Below are positions 1 to 9,542 of a DNA stretch of 22,757 nucleotides, piece after piece. The notes beneath the pieces are model-generated. The model was not told the origin of the DNA. It did no database searches and saw only the letters and a program-made list of their open reading frames with translations. The DNA is taken from the NCBI GenBank assembly GCA_000416085.1, contig KE356579.1, positions 436,142 to 458,898 of the forward strand, in the 5' to 3' direction. How positions within the stretch are numbered: the stretch's first letter is position 1; each line of letters opens with the position of its first letter. A program made the position numbers and the translations under genes. This stretch comes from a halophilic archaeon J07HX64. Its GTDB lineage: Archaea; Halobacteriota; Halobacteria; Halobacteriales; Haloarculaceae.

Positions 1-261
1 GCTCGAGACCCGGGCGTCTCATCGGCGCCGATATCGGAGATCTCTACACCACCCGGAGCAGTTGCCCAGCACAGTCTGTGGAAACTGTCTTTCGACCGGT
101 TCGTATCTGAACAGCGCATCTCTCTCCGCCGGAGACGGCTACACCCCAGGATGCGATTGACACTGTCGAGTCAGGTTCCCGGTGAACACCGGTATCCGGT
201 GCTCACCGACTTCGAGTGATCACCCAGTTGTCGGTGCTGGCTCACACCAAGGTGAGGTATC
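1..261. other. Left-edge region without a convincing gene
   Basis: Frame 1 on the plus strand is open from base 1 to a TGA at 217-219, but it has no start in the window. Its third codon positions are only weakly G/C-biased, unlike every confident gene here. On the minus strand an ATG at 119 is open to the edge for about 39 codons with equally unconvincing codon use. I therefore see no supported coding sequence. The one clear structure is the inverted repeat at 181-207, downstream of ribL. Confidence 0.5.
181..207 (-). terminator. Hairpin downstream of ribL
   Basis: Two 12-base arms (181-192 and 196-207) flank a 3-base loop. Read as minus-strand RNA the single imperfect position is a G-U wobble, so the stem is effectively complete on the ribL transcript. 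On the plus strand it would be an A-C mismatch. It lies 55-81 nt past the ribL stop. No U tract follows, so it may protect or define the mRNA 3' end rather than terminate transcription by itself. Confidence 0.45.
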
Positions 262-690
262 TTACGCGCGTTCCTCGACGATACGGTCGATTATCTGGCG
301 TGTCGAGAGCAGTTCCCCGTCGAACTCCGGTCGACGTTCGGAGGCACGCTCGACCGCACAGTCGATATCATGGTCGGCCAGCGCCGACTCGATCGCCGCC
401 TCGTCGTGGTGCTGGTCGTGGCCGAGCGCGATCACGTCGGGGTCCATCTCCTCGATGGGGATGAAGATATCTTCGGGGTGGCCGAGGTGAGCGCCGTCGA
501 CCGGGTCGAGCGCGCCGACCATCGTGACCCGCTGTCTGTCGGAGACCACCGGCGATTGCTTGTGGGTGACGTTCGTCGAGCGTGCGATGATGACGTCGAG
601 TCGGTCACCCATCGCACGGGCCTCCTGTAGGTAGTGGACGTGGCCGGGGTGGAGCAGGTCGAAGGTGCCCTGTGCGATTACCCGCGTCAT
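262..690 (-). CDS. ribL: Archaeal FAD synthase RibL (FMN adenylyltransferase)
   Basis: A 142-residue cytidylyltransferase-fold protein. It matches archaeal RibL, which transfers AMP from ATP to FMN to make FAD in the cytoplasm, the last step of flavin cofactor synthesis. The N-terminus has [10 protein letters not shown] at residues 8-17, with the HPGH form of the nucleotidyltransferase HxGH motif. LLSTRQI near the C-terminus fits the second nucleotide-binding motif of this superfamily. Length is normal for the family. The ATG at 690 overlaps the stop of the upstream JAMM gene as ATGA, so the pair is probably one mRNA with coupled translation. Substrate choice within the superfamily (FMN versus glycerol-3-phosphate) cannot be proved from sequence alone, but the short archaeal form and the overall match favour RibL. 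Confidence 0.88.
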   Translation of the reverse strand: MTRVIAQGTFDLLHPGHVHYLQEARAMGDRLDVIIARSTNVTHKQSPVVSDRQRVTMVGALDPVDGAHLGHPEDIFIPIEEMDPDVIALGHDQHHDEAAIESALADHDIDCAVERASERRPEFDGELLSTRQIIDRIVEERA

Positions 691-1175
691 CGCTCGTCCT
701 CGTCGAGCGCGTCGAGGTCCTCCTGGGTGAAATCGAAAAACGACTCCTCCGGGGGGTCGATCTCGTACACCGGCAGGTCGATCGGTTGGCCGTCGTTGTC
801 GAACGCCTGCCAGTCGTCCGGACCGTAGGGCGCGCCGACGATGATGTGTACCTCGTTTCTCGAGAACGTCGCCAGGTCGGCGTCACTCGGCCGCAACACA
901 CCGTTCGGGTGTGAGTGAATCGACCCCGCGGTGCTCAGGTCGTTCGGCACCTGTGTCGGCTTGAAACTCGCGCTCGTCGGGTTCGACTCTGTCCCCGGGA
1001 TGACCAGAACCTCTGTGAGAATCGTTCCGTCCGCGTCGACACCGACACTGCCTGCGGCCTCACCGCGTAACACCCCCATATACTCGCGAGGATGGGCCTC
1101 CTCGGAGGCCGCCAGCGCAAAATCGAGTGCCGACCCGGCAACCCCGACGACCTCGCTCGAACGGAACAGTCCCAT
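687..1175 (-). CDS. JAMM/MPN+ metalloprotease (JAMM2-like)
   Basis: A 162-residue single-domain JAMM (Mov34/MPN+/PAD-1) protein. Counted from the ATG at 1175, the zinc site is complete: H87-S-H89, then seven residues, S97 and D100, which fits HxHx7SxxD. E31 in PREYMG is the likely catalytic glutamate. Archaeal JAMM enzymes such as HvJAMM1 remove ubiquitin-like SAMP proteins from targets. I recall a paralogue called JAMM2 in Haloferax volcanii, also beside ribL, but cannot verify this here. I chose 1175 over the GTG at 1226 because a TATA-like element lies about 26 nt upstream and the conserved domain begins right after it. It overlaps ribL by 4 nt. The acidic C-terminal tail looks disordered. 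Desampylase activity is inferred from family and motif. Confidence 0.85.
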   Translation of the reverse strand: MGLFRSSEVVGVAGSALDFALAASEEAHPREYMGVLRGEAAGSVGVDADGTILTEVLVIPGTESNPTSASFKPTQVPNDLSTAGSIHSHPNGVLRPSDADLATFSRNEVHIIVGAPYGPDDWQAFDNDGQPIDLPVYEIDPPEESFFDFTQEDLDALDEDER

Positions 1176-1198
1176 ACCTACTTTTCCGAACCGGTTCC

Positions 1199-1205
1199 TT
1201 CTAAG
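1199..1205 (-). promoter_or_regulatory. TATA box of the JAMM-ribL operon
   Basis: CTTAGAA on the minus strand is centred about 26 nt before the ATG at 1175, the spacing expected for a leaderless haloarchaeal transcript. It is a moderate match to the TATA consensus and supports the shorter JAMM start. Confidence 0.4.
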
Positions 1206-1398
1206 GGTTCCGGATACCCCGGCCACGGCTGTCGTCTCACTGTGCGAGGTCTGTAGGCGCAGTCTGTATCCGCCCTCTGTCGCGGTCTACACGCCGTCCC
1301 GCCGTCTGTGCGTCGCTGTGTCGTCGTTCGCACAGACACGTGTCCCTGTCACCCTGCCCAGGCGAGTTTGTGCCGAGGGCGCGAGAACGGCGGAGTGA

Positions 1399-1406
1399 TT
1401 TATCTA
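1399..1406 (+). promoter_or_regulatory. TATA box of the winged-helix/zinc-ribbon gene
   Basis: TTTATCTA lies 20-27 nt before the ATG codons at 1423 and 1429. This places the transcription start at or next to the start codon, so the mRNA should be leaderless. Confidence 0.55.
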
Positions 1407-1422
1407 TCTGGAAGGAAAACAG

Positions 1423-2376
1423 ATGTACATGAGCCAGAACAAAGAAACGCGGTGTCTGTCACCCGACGACGCGTTCTCGACACTCGGGAACGAGATTCGG
1501 GTGCAGATACTGCGCGAACTCGGTGCTGCGGACGACGCACTCTCGTTTTCCTCGCTGTACGAGCGGATCGATGTCTCGGACTCCGCACAGTTCAACTACC
1601 ACCTCGACAAGCTCGTGGGGCACTTTGTCAGGAAAACCGAGCCGGGGTACGCGCTCGGCCCGCCAGGGCGTCGCGTCGTCGAGGCGATCCTCTCCGGCGC
1701 TGTCACCGAGGACCCTGAGTTCGAGCGGACAGCCGTCGCGGACAACTGCCAGTCCTGTGGCCGCCAGCTCGAGATACAGTGGCAGGACGGCAGCGTCGAG
1801 ATGTTCTGTTCGGACTGCCACGGACGGTGGGACCAGTCCTGGGGTCGGGTCGGTGGCCCGAAGCAGGCTGACACGGGCTATCTCGGGCGACTCCCCTTTC
1901 CGCCGGCCGGGATACAGAACCGGACGCCGGTCGAGATTCTCCAGGCGGCGTACACGTGGACGAACCTGGAACTGCTCTCGGTGGCGAACGAGCTCTGCCC
2001 GCGCTGTGCGGGCACCGTCGAGACGGAGGTGTCCGTCTGCGAGGACCACGATGTCAGGGACGGTCCCTGTCCCGTCTGCCGGACGAACTTCGCCGTCCGA
2101 CTCACCGGGCACTGCACGAACTGCATCTACTCGACCGGCTGTGCCGCCGCCTGGGGGGTGCTCCCCTCACCCGAACTGCTCGCCTTTCTGTTCGACCACG
2201 ACATAAATCCGCTCGCACCCACCTCCGCACACCGCCTCGACATGGTGCTCAACGAGTACGACGAGACTGTCCGGTCGACCGACCCGCTCCGTGCTACCTT
2301 CGAGTTCACCGTCGACCAGGACAGTCTCCGCCTGACCGTCGACGATACCCTCGACGTTGTCGAGTCCAGTCGGTGA
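1423..2376 (+). CDS. Winged-helix regulator with zinc-ribbon clusters (DUF7351-like)
   Basis: A 317-residue ArsR-like protein. Residues about 13-90 form a winged-helix domain (LGNEIRVQILREL, then FNYHLDKLVG as the likely recognition helix). C109-x2-C112 and C129-x2-C132 form a classic zinc ribbon. A second cluster has C192-x2-C195, C206, C216-x2-C219 and C231-x2-C234, with H209 and H230 nearby. The C-terminal roughly 60 residues look like a beta-rich domain. This order matches a haloarchaeal family I recall as DUF7351. A role as transcription regulator is inferred from the N-terminus; no ligand or target is known to me. The gene stands alone, with its own TATA box and about 300 nt of non-coding DNA after it. 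The ATG at 1429 is an equally possible start. Confidence 0.78.
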   Translation: MYMSQNKETRCLSPDDAFSTLGNEIRVQILRELGAADDALSFSSLYERIDVSDSAQFNYHLDKLVGHFVRKTEPGYALGPPGRRVVEAILSGAVTEDPEFERTAVADNCQSCGRQLEIQWQDGSVEMFCSDCHGRWDQSWGRVGGPKQADTGYLGRLPFPPAGIQNRTPVEILQAAYTWTNLELLSVANELCPRCAGTVETEVSVCEDHDVRDGPCPVCRTNFAVRLTGHCTNCIYSTGCAAAWGVLPSPELLAFLFDHDINPLAPTSAHRLDMVLNEYDETVRSTDPLRATFEFTVDQDSLRLTVDDTLDVVESSR

Positions 2377-2644
2377 TTCGCACCGCCGCTCTCGGTCTCG
2401 GAAACCCCCCATCCGTTCACCCCTGTCCTGTGGTGTGCTCTCGATGAACCCGTCACCGACCCAGACAGGAGAGACACGGCAACCTCGACCGCCGTCTCGC
2501 GAGAGATCGTTCGGATATCACACGAGACGCTGGTCGGTCCTCCGCGGCTCTCGGCTGTCGGGCGGGGCTCCTGTGAACATCCGAGGGCTGGCTAACGGTT
2601 ACTGCACACGAGAAGCGGCAAAAAACTCTTGTAGTGACCACCAC
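2377..2644. other. Intergenic region before the transporter operon
   Basis: I see no gene here. Open frames crossing it lack family resemblance and haloarchaeal codon bias. No strong hairpin follows the stop at 2376. The promoter of the transporter operon lies at its right end. Confidence 0.5.
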
Positions 2645-2652
2645 TTATATAT
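2645..2652 (+). promoter_or_regulatory. TATA box of the peptide transporter operon
   Basis: TTATATAT is centred about 28 nt upstream of the ATG at 2677, so the mRNA should start at or within a few bases of the start codon. A second AT-rich stretch, TCTATATAT, runs to 2670 but is too close to the ATG to serve as the TATA box for this start. This is among the strongest promoter matches in the window. Confidence 0.7.
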
Positions 2653-2676
2653 TATCCTTGTTCTATATATGCTGGT

Positions 2677-4293
2677 ATGCAGGACCCGAAAGACACGGAC
2701 AGACGGACGTTTCTGAAGTACGCCGGCGCAGCGGCAACCGGTGTGACACTCAGTACCGCCGGTTGTGTTGGGGGCGACGACGACAGTGACAACCAGACAG
2801 AAAACGGTGGCGACAACCAGACAGAAAACGGTGGCGACAACGGAGCTGACCAGGGTCTCGAGAGTATCACGGTGACACAGGGTGCGTTCCCGGACAACCT
2901 CGACCCGGTGAAGGACAACTCGACACCGACGTACAACGTCATCGATCAGGCCTACGAGCCGTTTCTCTACCGTGACAAGGAAACTGGCGAGCCGATCGCC
3001 CGAGTGCTCGACCAGTTCGAGCGTATCGACGAGAACACGGTGGAACTGGGGCTGCGTGACGGTGTCACCTTCCACAACGGGGACGACTGTACCACCGAGG
3101 ATATCGCGTTCAGTATCAACCGGGCGAACGACCCCGAGGCCAGCGAGGTGGCTGCGGTCATCGGTGCTATCGACGAAGCGGTGGCCGTCGACGACACGAT
3201 TGTCGAGTTGAGTCTGAACGCCGCGGTGCCGGTCATCTTCCGCAATCTCGGGGCGTTCGGCCGGGTCACCCAGCAGAGTTTCATCGAGAGCGACGACATC
3301 GACGCCACGACGAACATACGAGGCACCGGTCCCTATCGGCTCTCCAGCAACGAGGAGGGAACCTTCGTCGAGTACGAGATCTACGAGGACTACTGGGGCG
3401 ACCAGCCCGATATTCCGACCGTGCGATTCAACGGTCGCTCCGAACCCGGCGCTCGCGTCGATGCGCTGGAGGCCGGTGAGTCGGACGTTATAAGCGCCGT
3501 GCCGCCGACGGAGATGGCCGGCCTCCGTGAGGCAGACGGGGTAACCGCGTCGTCGGTTCCGAGCATCCGAAGTATCTTCCTGGTAATGAACGATATAAAA
3601 GAGCCGTTCACCAACGTCCAGTTCCGGCGGGCGATGAACTACGCTGTCGACGTGCAGGCTATAATCGACAGCGTGCTCGAGGGGTTCGGTAACCAGACCG
3701 CCCAGCCCACCCTCGAGGGACAGAACGGCCACAACCCCGACATCGAGGCGTACCCGTTCGACCCCGACCAGGCCGAGACGCTGGTCGAGGAGAGCGGGTT
3801 CGCCGGCGCAGAGATCACAGTGGATGTCCCCACGGGACGATACGTCGGCGGTGTCAACGTGGCAGAGACCGCGGCCGGTCAGATAGACGAGCTCTCGAAC
3901 GTCACCTGTGAGTCCAACCGCCGGAACTTCGGGACGCTGGTCGACGAGATATTCGCCCCCGACCAGTCCCAGGCACCGGCGTTCTACCTCATCGGCTGGG
4001 GTGTGCCGACGCTCGATGCCGACTACGCGATGCGTGACTGGTTCGGACCGGACGCGAACTCGAAGATGGCGAACGACGACCAGATAGAGAGCCTGCTCGA
4101 GGAGGCCAGCAACACAACCGACCCCGACGAGCGTGTAGACGTACTCCAGCAGGCAAACGCCCGCGCCCGAGACCAGGCCTACCGGGTGTTCCTCCACCAG
4201 CAGTTCAGCCTCTACGGTTACAACAACGACATCGCGTGGAACCCTCGATCGGACGAGGACATCCTCGCCGAGGAGATGTCCAGCGCACAGTAA
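2677..4293 (+). CDS. Tat lipoprotein substrate-binding protein of dipeptide/oligopeptide ABC transporter
   Basis: A 538-residue family 5 extracellular solute-binding protein (SBP_bac_5; DppA/OppA/NikA type). The N-terminus has a twin-arginine motif, DRRTFLK (8-14), a hydrophobic stretch and a lipobox STAGC with C30. It should therefore be exported folded by Tat and anchored to the outer membrane face by a lipid on C30. An Asp/Asn/Gly-rich linker (31-58) follows, including two exact DNQTENGG copies. The rest is the two-lobed binding fold. It is the first gene of a five-gene operon with both permeases and both ATPases, so it delivers ligand to that transporter. Family 5 proteins bind peptides, nickel chelates or sugars; the ligand cannot be fixed from sequence. 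The start is set by the TATA box and the Tat motif. Confidence 0.9.
   Translation: MQDPKDTDRRTFLKYAGAAATGVTLSTAGCVGGDDDSDNQTENGGDNQTENGGDNGADQGLESITVTQGAFPDNLDPVKDNSTPTYNVIDQAYEPFLYRDKETGEPIARVLDQFERIDENTVELGLRDGVTFHNGDDCTTEDIAFSINRANDPEASEVAAVIGAIDEAVAVDDTIVELSLNAAVPVIFRNLGAFGRVTQQSFIESDDIDATTNIRGTGPYRLSSNEEGTFVEYEIYEDYWGDQPDIPTVRFNGRSEPGARVDALEAGESDVISAVPPTEMAGLREADGVTASSVPSIRSIFLVMNDIKEPFTNVQFRRAMNYAVDVQAIIDSVLEGFGNQTAQPTLEGQNGHNPDIEAYPFDPDQAETLVEESGFAGAEITVDVPTGRYVGGVNVAETAAGQIDELSNVTCESNRRNFGTLVDEIFAPDQSQAPAFYLIGWGVPTLDADYAMRDWFGPDANSKMANDDQIESLLEEASNTTDPDERVDVLQQANARARDQAYRVFLHQQFSLYGYNNDIAWNPRSDEDILAEEMSSAQ
2788..2835 (+). repeat. Two exact 24-bp tandem copies in lipoprotein linker
   Basis: Bases 2788-2811 and 2812-2835 are identical and encode DNQTENGG twice, followed by the partial copy DNG. 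Each copy carries an N-Q-T sequon, a possible N-glycosylation site on the cell surface. Exact DNA identity suggests a recent duplication by slippage. Confidence 0.9.
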
Positions 4294-4347
4294 CGGACTC
4301 GACCACAGGATTGTAGTTTCGCGACACACAATTCAACTCAATCTCAG

Positions 4348-5340
4348 ATGCAATACGGACGATTCCTGCTCCGACGTGTGTTCCACAGCCTGTTTGTCAT
4401 CTGGGGGGCCGCTACCGTTGTGTTTCTGTTGCGGTTTCTCTCGCCGGGAGACCCGGTCACGTCGCTCGCGCCACCCGACGCCGGCGACGAGGTCCGTGCG
4501 GCACTCGAACGGCGACTCGGACTGGACGAACCCATTCACGTCCAGTACTTCGATTATATCACCGACCTGATGATGGGTGATCTCGGCAACTCGATGGAGG
4601 TCCTCGACCGGTCGGTGCTCGATTGGATCTTCTGGACCCGGTTTCTGCGCAGTATCGAACTGGCAATCGCGGCGACGGTTATCGCGATCGTTATCGCCAT
4701 TCCGCTCGGGGTTATCAGCGCCCGTCGCCGGCACACGTCGGCGGACTACAGCGCAACGCTGTTCTCGCTCGGTGGCATCTCGACGCCGAACTTCTGGCTG
4801 GGGCTGATGCTCATCCTGCTGATATCGGTCCCGGTCGGGTTCATTCCGACGGGAACCCCCGGCCCGCTGTTCCACGAGGCGGTCGATGACCTGCTCTCGG
4901 GGGACCTGAGCACACTCGGCGACTGGATCCGGTTCATGATCCTGCCGGCTCTCACCCTCGGGACGTACTTTACGGCCCTGATCACGCGGTTAACCAGAAG
5001 CGGGATGCTCGAGGAGATCGGCAAGGCGTACGTGAAGGCGACCCGTGCAAAGGGACTCCCAGAGACGCTCACGATGTACCGTCACGTCCTCCGGAACACG
5101 CTCATCCCGATCGTGACCATCCTCGGACTCCAACTGGGCACGCTCATCGGCGGGGCCATCATCACCGAGACTGTCTTCGAGTGGAACGGGCTCGGACAGC
5201 TCCTCGTCGAGCGTATCAACGCGCGTGACTGGACGATGATACAGGGTATCGTCATCATCGTCGCCGTCGGCTTCGTCACGATCAACACCATCGTCGATCT
5301 CGTGTACGCGTATCTCGACCCGCGGGTGATGGACGAATGA
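4348..5340 (+). CDS. DppB/OppB-type ABC transporter permease
   Basis: A 330-residue membrane permease of the BPD_transp_1 superfamily, DppB/OppB branch. It begins with the typical short cytoplasmic start and first helix (RRVFHSLFVIWGAATVVFLL), followed by about five more hydrophobic segments. The cytoplasmic EAA loop that docks on the ATPases is seen around EIGKAYVKATRAKGL, and HVLRNTLIPIVT follows as in other members. It pairs with the next permease to form the membrane channel. It lies 54 nt after the binding-protein gene and is separated from the second permease by 63 nt, within one operon. Length is normal and nothing is missing. Confidence 0.9.
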   Translation: MQYGRFLLRRVFHSLFVIWGAATVVFLLRFLSPGDPVTSLAPPDAGDEVRAALERRLGLDEPIHVQYFDYITDLMMGDLGNSMEVLDRSVLDWIFWTRFLRSIELAIAATVIAIVIAIPLGVISARRRHTSADYSATLFSLGGISTPNFWLGLMLILLISVPVGFIPTGTPGPLFHEAVDDLLSGDLSTLGDWIRFMILPALTLGTYFTALITRLTRSGMLEEIGKAYVKATRAKGLPETLTMYRHVLRNTLIPIVTILGLQLGTLIGGAIITETVFEWNGLGQLLVERINARDWTMIQGIVIIVAVGFVTINTIVDLVYAYLDPRVMDE

Positions 5341-5380
5341 ACGGCGATCGCTCGGCCGGCCACGGCGGGAGCAACAGACA

Positions 5381-5407
5381 ATGACAATCAAAGTGAAAGA
5401 AGGATGA
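5381..5407 (+). other. Eight-codon ORF overlapping the second permease start
   Basis: ATG at 5381 opens an eight-codon frame (MTIKVKEG) whose TGA at 5405-5407 overlaps the second permease ATG at 5404 as ATGA. The 63-nt gap between the permeases otherwise has no in-frame start for the second permease. It could couple translation of the downstream gene or be chance. I see no proof that it is translated. Confidence 0.25.
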
Positions 5408-6504
5408 TCTCGGACCGTGTAAAAAAGAGTCTCAAGCGCGAGTTCTACCAGAGCCGGTCGGCACAGGTCGGGTTGGCGCTGGTCGTGATAATCCTCCTGA
5501 CGGCGGTGTTCGCGCCGATGCTCGCCCCCCACAACCCGACCACCCAGCGTGTCGGTACGGGCGACACCGCGGAGTTGACCGACCTGCCGCCGCTCAGCCC
5601 TGTCCCCGGTCACGAGTTCGTCGGCACGAGAGAACAGAGTATCGTGAACGAGACGACCGGGGAGTTCAGAAACGTGCAACAGGAGGTGCCCGCGAACGCG
5701 AGTCACCCGCTTGGCACGAACGAGCGGGGGCAGGATATCCTCTCGCGGATGATCTACGGGGCCCGGGTGTCGATGCTGGTCGGTCTACTCGGGGCGGCGC
5801 TGGCGGCAATCGTCGGTGTCCCGTACGGTCTGGTCGCCGGGTACTTCGGCGGCCGACTCGACGACGGGTTGATGCGCGCTGCCGACGTCATGCTCGCCTT
5901 TCCGTCACTCGTGCTGGCGATCGCACTCATCGGTGTGTTCCGCGATACAAGCTTTCACACGGCACAGCTTCCGGACCCGTTCGTCGCCGCGGCACAGGGG
6001 GATCTCGTTCCGAACATCCTGATACCGCGGGCCGGACACGTTGCGACGATGCCCGAGACGACCACGTTCCCGGTGACGGTGACGCTGGTGGTGGCACTGG
6101 TCAACTGGGTGTGGTTCGCCCGCATCGCCCGGGGCGAGGCGCTCAGTATCCGCTCCGAGGAGTACGTCACCGCCGCGCGGAGTCTCGGGGCCAGCAACAC
6201 GACCATCCTCCGTCAGCACATCCTGCCGAACGCCATCACGCCCATCATCGTGCTGGCGACGATCCAGGTCGCGTTTATTATTCTGCTGGAGGCGTCGCTG
6301 TCCTTCCTGGGCTTCTCGGGCACCAACCTCACGTGGGGGGCGGACATCCAGCAGGGCCGGAACGGGCTGAGCAGCGGCAAGTGGTGGGTGTCGACGATGC
6401 CCGGGATAGCGATTGTCCTCGCGGTGGTCGGTGTGAACCTGCTCGGGGACTGGCTCCGGGACGCACTCGACCCCGGTATCCAAGGCGAGACTGGGGGTGT
6501 CTGA
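5404..6504 (+). CDS. DppC/OppC-type ABC transporter permease
   Basis: A 366-residue permease of the DppC/OppC branch. An N-terminal cytoplasmic segment leads into the first helix (residues about 20-40). A long extracellular loop follows (about 43-105), then HPLGTNERGQDILSRMIYGAR, which is diagnostic of this branch, and the core helices. A further hydrophilic stretch of about 45 residues (around FRDTSFHTAQLPDP) makes it longer than the usual 280-300. The EAA loop is at EALSIRSEEYVTAARSLGAS, then LPNAITPIIV. It forms the channel with the preceding permease. Its TGA is directly followed by the GTG of the first ATPase gene. The ATG at 5404 is the first in frame after an upstream stop and is preceded by a purine-rich stretch. 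Confidence 0.9.
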   Translation: MISDRVKKSLKREFYQSRSAQVGLALVVIILLTAVFAPMLAPHNPTTQRVGTGDTAELTDLPPLSPVPGHEFVGTREQSIVNETTGEFRNVQQEVPANASHPLGTNERGQDILSRMIYGARVSMLVGLLGAALAAIVGVPYGLVAGYFGGRLDDGLMRAADVMLAFPSLVLAIALIGVFRDTSFHTAQLPDPFVAAAQGDLVPNILIPRAGHVATMPETTTFPVTVTLVVALVNWVWFARIARGEALSIRSEEYVTAARSLGASNTTILRQHILPNAITPIIVLATIQVAFIILLEASLSFLGFSGTNLTWGADIQQGRNGLSSGKWWVSTMPGIAIVLAVVGVNLLGDWLRDALDPGIQGETGGV

Positions 6505-7660
6505 GTGACGGACCCACTGCTTCGTGTCGAGGATCTCACGACCCGGTTTCTCACCGAGGAGGGGCAGGTGAACGCAGTCGAGAGTGTCTCCTTCGAGGTC
6601 GAACAGGGCGAGGTGTTCGGTATCGTCGGCGAGTCGGGGTCGGGCAAATCTGTCACCGCACTGTCGCTGGTCGATCTCGTCGAGTCACCCGGGCGCATCA
6701 CCGACGGCTCGGTCTGGTTCCGCCAGTCGGACCTCGCAGAGCGGATCCGCGAGGACAACCCCGACGCCGTCGACGGCGAGATGGTCGATCTCAGACAGCT
6801 CGACGAGTGTGAACGCCGGGCGCTCCGTGGCACGGAGTTCGCGATGATCTTCCAGGACCCAACGAGCAGTTTCAACCCCTCTATCACCGTCGGCACACAG
6901 ATCGCCGAGGCCGTCGAGGTGCAACAGCGCGCGACGGCGAACCCACGGTCGGTACGCTCACGCACCCAGGGGTTCGGGCTGTTGAAGTTTCTCACGACGT
7001 CGGTGGCGCCCGGTGTCGACTACGTCAGCGAGGAGTCCCGCGAGCGCGCGGTCGAACTGCTCGACACCGTCGGTATCCCCGACCCCGCCGAGCGCGCGAC
7101 CGAGTACCCACACCAGTTCTCCGGCGGGATGCTCCAGCGGGCGATGATCGCACAGGCGCTGGCCAGCGAGCCGTCGGTGCTGGTCGCCGACGAACCGACC
7201 ACCGCACTCGATGTCACGATCCAGGCACAGATACTGAACACGCTCTCGGAGCTCCAGTCGGAGTACGGCATGACGACGGTGCTCATCACCCACAATCTGG
7301 GTGTCATCGCGCGGATGTGCGACCAGGTCGGTGTGATGTACGCCGGTGAGCTGGTCGAACGGGGTAGTCTGGCGGACCTGTTCGAGCGGCCGACACACCC
7401 CTACACCGAGGGGCTACTCGGCAGTAGCCCGAATCTCGACAGCGCCGACCGCCGTCTCCAGCCCATAGAGGGGAACGTTCCGAGCCTGCTCGACGAGGAG
7501 ATGGACGACCGGTGTTACTTTGCCGACCGGTGTCCAAAGGCTATGCAGGAGTGTCTCGACAAGCCCTCCGAGCTCGACGCCGAGGGGAGCGAAACCCACC
7601 GAGCAAAGTGTTATCTGGCAGAACACGGGTACGAGGACCCGCTCCCGGAGGGGTACTTCG

Positions 7661-7668
<8 letters not shown>
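6505..7668 (+). CDS. DppD/OppD-type ABC transporter ATP-binding protein
   Basis: A 387-residue cytoplasmic ATPase that powers the transporter. Walker A is GESGSGKS (42-49), the Q-loop is Q117, the signature begins SGGML (206-210) and Walker B is VLVADE (225-230). The C-terminal oligopeptide/dipeptide domain has C337-x5-C343-x6-C350-x18-C369, the pattern linked to a [4Fe-4S] cluster in related Dpp ATPases. Compared with bacterial DppD it has two extra stretches, around residues 75-108 and 143-175, which I take as haloarchaeal insertions. The GTG start abuts the stop of the preceding permease, and the 3' end overlaps the next ATPase gene by 8 nt, so translation is probably coupled. Confidence 0.9.
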
Positions 7669-8953
<1,285 letters not shown>

Positions 8954-8977
8954 CCGGCCAGGACCGCCGGGTTTTTT
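8954..8977 (+). terminator. Hairpin plus T6 tract at end of transporter operon
   Basis: CCGGC (8954-8958) and GCCGG (8966-8970) pair around a 7-base loop. After one G comes TTTTTT (8972-8977). It starts right at the dppF-type stop codon. The same T-rich stretch lies 25-30 nt before the next gene's ATG and could double as that gene's TATA element. This is the only hairpin in the window with a good T tract. Confidence 0.6.
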
Positions 8978-9001
8978 GCGAGCCGCTACCCTGTCGTGGG
9001 T

Positions 9002-9475
9002 ATGACCGACAGTGAAGGGCTCCCGGAGTCGGCGTCGGCGGCGTGGTGGCGGCTCATCGACGAGGCCGAGGAGTTGGCAGAGGGCTATCAGGAACGGGAC
9101 CGTGATGTGCTGGTCGTTCACCCAGGGGATGTGACCACGGTGAACAAGAGCGACCACTTTGGACTGAACGTGCTCGCACCGGACAGCGAGTACGACCGGA
9201 TGCGCTCGCTGGCCGAGCGTCACAGCTTCGACCGCTCACACGTCTACCGCCGTGTCGAGGAGGCGTTGTGCTTTCTCCTCTGTGTCTTCGAGGGAAGTGG
9301 TGACGACGCCGCGGTGCTCGTGCCGGCATACGCCACCGAGACCGACCTCGACATCCTGTACCCGCTGGCACAGGAGGCCGGCGAGATGCCGGTGCTCGTC
9401 CGCCCTCTCGAGTACGAGGAGCGGGTGACACTAACGGTTGCCGACCCGGACCTGTTCTTTGAGTCCGAAGGGTGA
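9002..9475 (+). CDS. DUF7529-like haloarchaeal protein
   Basis: A 157-residue soluble acidic protein of unknown function. The layout matches a haloarchaeal family I recall as DUF7529: an N-terminal helix with a Trp pair (AAWWRLIDEAEELAEGY), VLVVHPGDVT, FGLNVLAPD, then alternating strands ending in LFF near the C-terminus. No catalytic motif, signal peptide or membrane helix is visible. The compact alpha/beta pattern suggests a small stand-alone domain. The ATG at 9002 is preferred over the GTG at 8996 because the T-rich element at 8971-8978 lies about 27 nt upstream. It follows the transporter operon by 48 nt but is probably a separate transcript, because a terminator-like hairpin lies between. 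Confidence 0.7.
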   Translation: MTDSEGLPESASAAWWRLIDEAEELAEGYQERDRDVLVVHPGDVTTVNKSDHFGLNVLAPDSEYDRMRSLAERHSFDRSHVYRRVEEALCFLLCVFEGSGDDAAVLVPAYATETDLDILYPLAQEAGEMPVLVRPLEYEERVTLTVADPDLFFESEG

Positions 9476-9542
9476 CCGCGACGGTTCGATATGTGTCGGG
9501 GGTGTGTGACAGTTCGTCTCTGTCTCGGTGAGCGTGTGACGC

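Noticed and set aside
1..219. Open plus-strand frame at the left edge, as a possible gene end
   Set aside because: Third-position G/C is far below that of the true genes, and the translation resembles no family I know.
2599..4329. A 576-codon open frame antisense to the binding-protein gene
   Set aside because: Long antisense frames are common in high-G+C genes. The translation is Val/Arg/Leu-rich without any family motif, while the plus-strand gene is certain.
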